Positions 6,053 to 8,095 of a stretch of DNA of 8,095 nucleotides are shown here, in pieces. The stretch covers positions 1 through 8,095 of the forward strand of contig CAKQJZ010000088.1 of the NCBI GenBank assembly GCA_934247875.1, read 5' to 3'. A program made the position numbers and the translations under genes. The notes beneath the pieces are model-generated. The model saw nothing but the letters and a program-made list of their open reading frames with translations. It was not told the origin of the DNA and searched no databases. This DNA is from an uncultured Spirochaetales bacterium. Lineage in GTDB: Bacteria > Spirochaetota > Spirochaetia > Sphaerochaetales > Sphaerochaetaceae. Position 1 is the first letter of the stretch. The number at the start of each line of letters is the position of its first letter.

Positions 6053-7219
6053 TTATTTTAGATTAGCGCTAATTCTAATTAATGATTTATTTTCAAGAAT
6101 TATAGAGATCTTTCCTCTATGTGATTCTGTTATCTTCTTTGCAATTGAGAGCCCAATCCCAAAGCCATCTATATTCTGATTCCCTGCAGCTCTATAGAAT
6201 CTATCTGTAAACTTATCTATAGAATCCTCTGAAATACCCTCAACTTCATTTTCAACAGAAAGCAAGACGCTGTTTGATGACTTTCGCAAAAAGAATCGTA
6301 TCGAGCCATTCTTTTTTGAGTATTTAAATGCGTTATCAAGCAAGATTGACATTAGCATTCGAATTGCTTTTTCATCTCCGAAATATGTCAAATCCTTTTC
6401 TATATCAATTGAATAGCTTCTGTTATCCCTCTTTGAAATAGACCAATATGATGAGGCTATATCATAGGCAACATCCGAAATCGGGAATGATATCTTTTCT
6501 AGGTTCGCATCTGTCTCCTCGAGCTTTGCTAAATATACAAGCTGATTCGTCATTTTACTCATCTTTTCAGTCTGCTTTATGATATCGCCTAGCCATTCAT
6601 TCTCGCCAATCTCACTCTCAAGCAGCTGCGCATCTGCACTGATTACAGTCAGAGGAGTCTTCAGCTCATGGCTAGCAGAGGTAATAAACTGTTTTTGGTT
6701 TTCATGATTTTTAATAATAGGAGCTGTAACGATTGAAGAAATCGCTATAAGAATAACAGTCATTACAATCAATGCAGCAAATGATACCGATATGATAGAG
6801 ATTGTATTTGTCTTTAATGCATCCAATACAAACATCCTGGATAAAAAAGTTATCATGATACCATCTTTATCTCTATTGATCAGAAATCTATATTGCCCAA
6901 TATATCCTTTATCTCTATCATGGCTCAAAACATCTTTTGCCATCTTTATTGCATAACGCTCTTCAATTAAAGATGTCCCTAAATCTGTTGAGAACTCCCC
7001 TCTTTTGACATCATATCTTACTTGGAAATATCTTAGATCTTTTATCTCATCAGATTCTGGATTCTGATTTATCTGCATTATCAATCTATCACTCTTTTCT
7101 GATACATGAAGACATGATTGAAGCACAGAAAACCCTACAATCAGAGCTTGCATTATCAACAATGCCAAAAAAGAAATCAGAACAAATCTAACTTGAAGTG
7201 TCTTCTTAGTCTTTCCCAT
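6053..7219 (-). CDS. Sensor histidine kinase (membrane-bound, no HAMP domain)
   Basis: A 388-residue kinase. TM1 spans about 11-33, an extracytoplasmic sensor domain of about 100 residues spans 34-137 (with RYFQVRYDVKRGEFS and GQYRFLINRDKDGIMITFL), and TM2 spans about 138-165. Then HisKA carries FITSASHELKTPLT with the phosphorylated His at 184, and HATPase_c carries the N-box LLDNAFKYS (N296) and G-box GFGIGLSIAK (about 352-361). Only about 18 residues separate TM2 from the HisKA motif, so there is no HAMP linker. The sensor-domain pattern resembles one common in Firmicutes kinases of unknown ligand. The ATG at 7219 is preferred because GGAAG lies 6 bases upstream; a GTG at 7246 lacks a ribosome site. 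The start overlaps the response regulator gene by 14 bases, so the two are translationally coupled partners. Confidence 0.93.
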   Translation of the reverse strand: MGKTKKTLQVRFVLISFLALLIMQALIVGFSVLQSCLHVSEKSDRLIMQINQNPESDEIKDLRYFQVRYDVKRGEFSTDLGTSLIEERYAIKMAKDVLSHDRDKGYIGQYRFLINRDKDGIMITFLSRMFVLDALKTNTISIISVSFAALIVMTVILIAISSIVTAPIIKNHENQKQFITSASHELKTPLTVISADAQLLESEIGENEWLGDIIKQTEKMSKMTNQLVYLAKLEETDANLEKISFPISDVAYDIASSYWSISKRDNRSYSIDIEKDLTYFGDEKAIRMLMSILLDNAFKYSKKNGSIRFFLRKSSNSVLLSVENEVEGISEDSIDKFTDRFYRAAGNQNIDGFGIGLSIAKKITESHRGKISIILENKSLIRISANLK

Positions 7220-7889
7220 ATTTATCTTCCAAAATATATCCAGCACCTCTAATAGTGTGAATTGTTATATCTGCATCGATAGACTCAAGCTTTCTTCTCA
7301 GATATGAAATATATGTCCAAATTGTATTTTCCTCAGCAATGCTATCTTCAGGCCAAATACGCTCTAAAAATTCAGAAGCAGATATTACTTTATTAGGATT
7401 GCGCATCAGCATATTCATAGTTTGATACTCTTTGTTTGAGAGTTGGTAATTACCTTTGCTTGTTGAAAGAACAAAGGCATTTGTGTCCAGCATTACATTG
7501 CCAAAACTAATCAAATTGGATTGCTGAATATCAGCCTTACGAGTCAGCACTCTGATTCTTGCTAATAGCTCTCTGACATCAAAAGGTTTTGTAAGATAAT
7601 CATTTGCACCAGTATCAAGTCCAATGATTTTATCATCTATTTCTGATTTAGCAGTAAGCAGAAGAACAGGGACAGTGTTTTTATCCGCCCTTATTCTAGA
7701 TACAACTGTAACACCATCAATATATGGCATCATAATGTCCATAATCACAGCGTCATAAAATCCAGTCTGCAGAAACTCTAAAGCATCTCTTCCGTTATCA
7801 ACAGCATCAACGCAATAGTTATTCTTCTCTAAAATTCTTACTAGCACATTTCTCAATGACTGATCATCTTCTGCCAACAACAATCGCAT
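7206..7889 (-). CDS. OmpR/PhoB-family response regulator
   Basis: A 227-residue two-domain transcription factor. The receiver domain (1-117) has the acidic pocket E7-D8-D9, phosphoacceptor D51 in VIMDIMMP, T79 in LLLTAKS and K101 in YLTKPFDVREL, so all phosphorylation residues are present. The C-terminal winged helix (about 125-222) shows the OmpR pattern: YQLSNKEYQTMNMLMRNPNKVIS, then the recognition-helix region ENTIWTYISYLRRKLE and the terminal TIRGAGYIL. AAGGGA lies 8 bases before the ATG. It overlaps the downstream kinase gene and is first in the four-gene operon. It probably controls the two exported proteins downstream and, given the repeats at its own promoter, itself. Confidence 0.96.
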   Translation of the reverse strand: MRLLLAEDDQSLRNVLVRILEKNNYCVDAVDNGRDALEFLQTGFYDAVIMDIMMPYIDGVTVVSRIRADKNTVPVLLLTAKSEIDDKIIGLDTGANDYLTKPFDVRELLARIRVLTRKADIQQSNLISFGNVMLDTNAFVLSTSKGNYQLSNKEYQTMNMLMRNPNKVISASEFLERIWPEDSIAEENTIWTYISYLRRKLESIDADITIHTIRGAGYILEDKYGKD

Positions 7890-7923
7890 GCTACAAATCC
7901 CTTATCTTGCTTATTTCAAGTTC

Positions 7924-7956
7924 ATTATAATTTGTCTAGTTCAAATGTACTTCAAA
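7924..7956 (-). promoter_or_regulatory. Promoter of the response-regulator operon with a candidate activator box
   Basis: On the minus strand a perfect -10 TATAAT (7929-7924) lies 34 bases upstream of the start codon. At 17-base spacing the -35 position reads AAGTAC, a poor match. In its place are two direct repeats TTTGAA (7956-7951 and 7945-7940) starting 11 bp apart, with 10 bases between the second repeat and the -10. OmpR/PhoB-type regulators bind such 10-11-bp-spaced repeats over the -35 region, so activator dependence and self-activation are inferred. The -10 is solid; the box is a hypothesis. Confidence 0.6.
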
Positions 7957-7984
7957 AAACATACGATTTATTTTGTCCTGAAAT

Positions 7985-8013
7985 CAAAAATGCCCAGTGC
8001 TAAACTGGACATT
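7985..8013 (-). terminator. Rho-independent terminator for a gene beyond the right edge
   Basis: In the minus-strand RNA, AATGTCCAGT pairs with ACTGGGCATT (8013-8004 with 7998-7989): 10 bp with one U.G wobble and a 5-nt loop. It is followed by TTTGATTT, which together with the final stem bases gives a run of five T. On the plus strand the wobble becomes a C.A mismatch and no T-run follows, so the direction is leftward. It insulates the response-regulator promoter from whatever lies to the right. Confidence 0.65.
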
Positions 8014-8095
8014 AATGCAAAGTAAGCGTAATCTCGACTGATATATAAATTTTGCATCTTCTAATGAACAATGAATCCATTAGGAGAAAACAAGA
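8014..8095. other. Right-edge segment, no assignable gene
   Basis: The leftward terminator suggests that the end of a minus-strand gene lies here or beyond. Two minus-strand frames are open from the edge: one stops at TAA 8014-8012 after 27 codons, the other at TAG 8063-8061 after 10 codons (ending FSPNGFIVH). Neither shows a recognisable family. On the plus strand, AGGAG at 8082-8086 and a TATAAA-like box at 8044-8049 could instead serve a gene starting just past the window. The sequence is too short to decide. Confidence 0.3.

Noticed and set aside
7220..7246. Longer kinase start at GTG 7246
   Set aside because: No ribosome site precedes it, it would add nine residues before the basic membrane-anchor start, and the ATG at 7219 has GGAAG at 6-base spacing.
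1..8095. CRISPR array or mobile element
   Set aside because: No regularly spaced repeats of CRISPR length, no transposase or integrase and no terminal inverted repeats were seen.

Overview
This window is an AT-rich (low-GC) stretch of bacterial chromosome. Its gene families fit a fermentative or anaerobic gut-type bacterium: FeoA/FeoB with a Cys-rich partner, a DtxR-type regulator, an OmpR/histidine kinase pair, and exported proteins with loose lipobox-like signals. The sequence alone does not name the species. The HAMP-less kinase and the feo accessory protein look clostridial. The exported SUMF1-domain protein and the relaxed lipoboxes would fit a Spirochaete (Treponema-like) equally well. 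I treat both as open.

Left half (1-3123): a minus-strand ferrous-iron uptake operon is transcribed leftwards as feoA, feoA, feoB and a small Cys-rich membrane protein. It ends in one clear rho-independent terminator and a second, weaker one. Just upstream of the first feoA lies an unusual operator-like array of five AGTTAG half-sites, two pairs of which form identical AGTTAG-N6-CTAACT palindromes 26 bp apart. Divergent from it, on the plus strand, is a short DtxR/IdeR-type metalloregulator, the obvious candidate to bind the array. A small DUF4190-like membrane protein follows, with its ribosome-binding site inside the end of the regulator gene.

Middle (3743-3956): a tRNA-Ser(GGA) gene with its own promoter and terminator separates the iron module from the next one.

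Right half (3957-8095): a second minus-strand operon is read leftwards as response regulator, histidine kinase, lipoprotein alpha/beta hydrolase, and an exported SUMF1-like domain protein with a C-terminal fibronectin-III-like domain. All junctions are tight (14-bp overlap, 16-bp gap, 4-bp gap), so the four are probably co-transcribed. Upstream is a perfect TATAAT -10 with no good -35. In the place of the -35 sit two TTTGAA direct repeats at 11-bp spacing, the layout expected for an OmpR-family activator acting on its own promoter. The likely logic is a membrane sensor that controls its own expression together with two cell-envelope proteins, one of them a hydrolase. The SUMF1 domain has lost one of the two catalytic cysteines of true formylglycine-generating enzymes, so it is probably a binding or structural module.

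The right edge holds a minus-oriented terminator, probably for a gene beyond the window. No gene-free stretch exceeds 300 bases.
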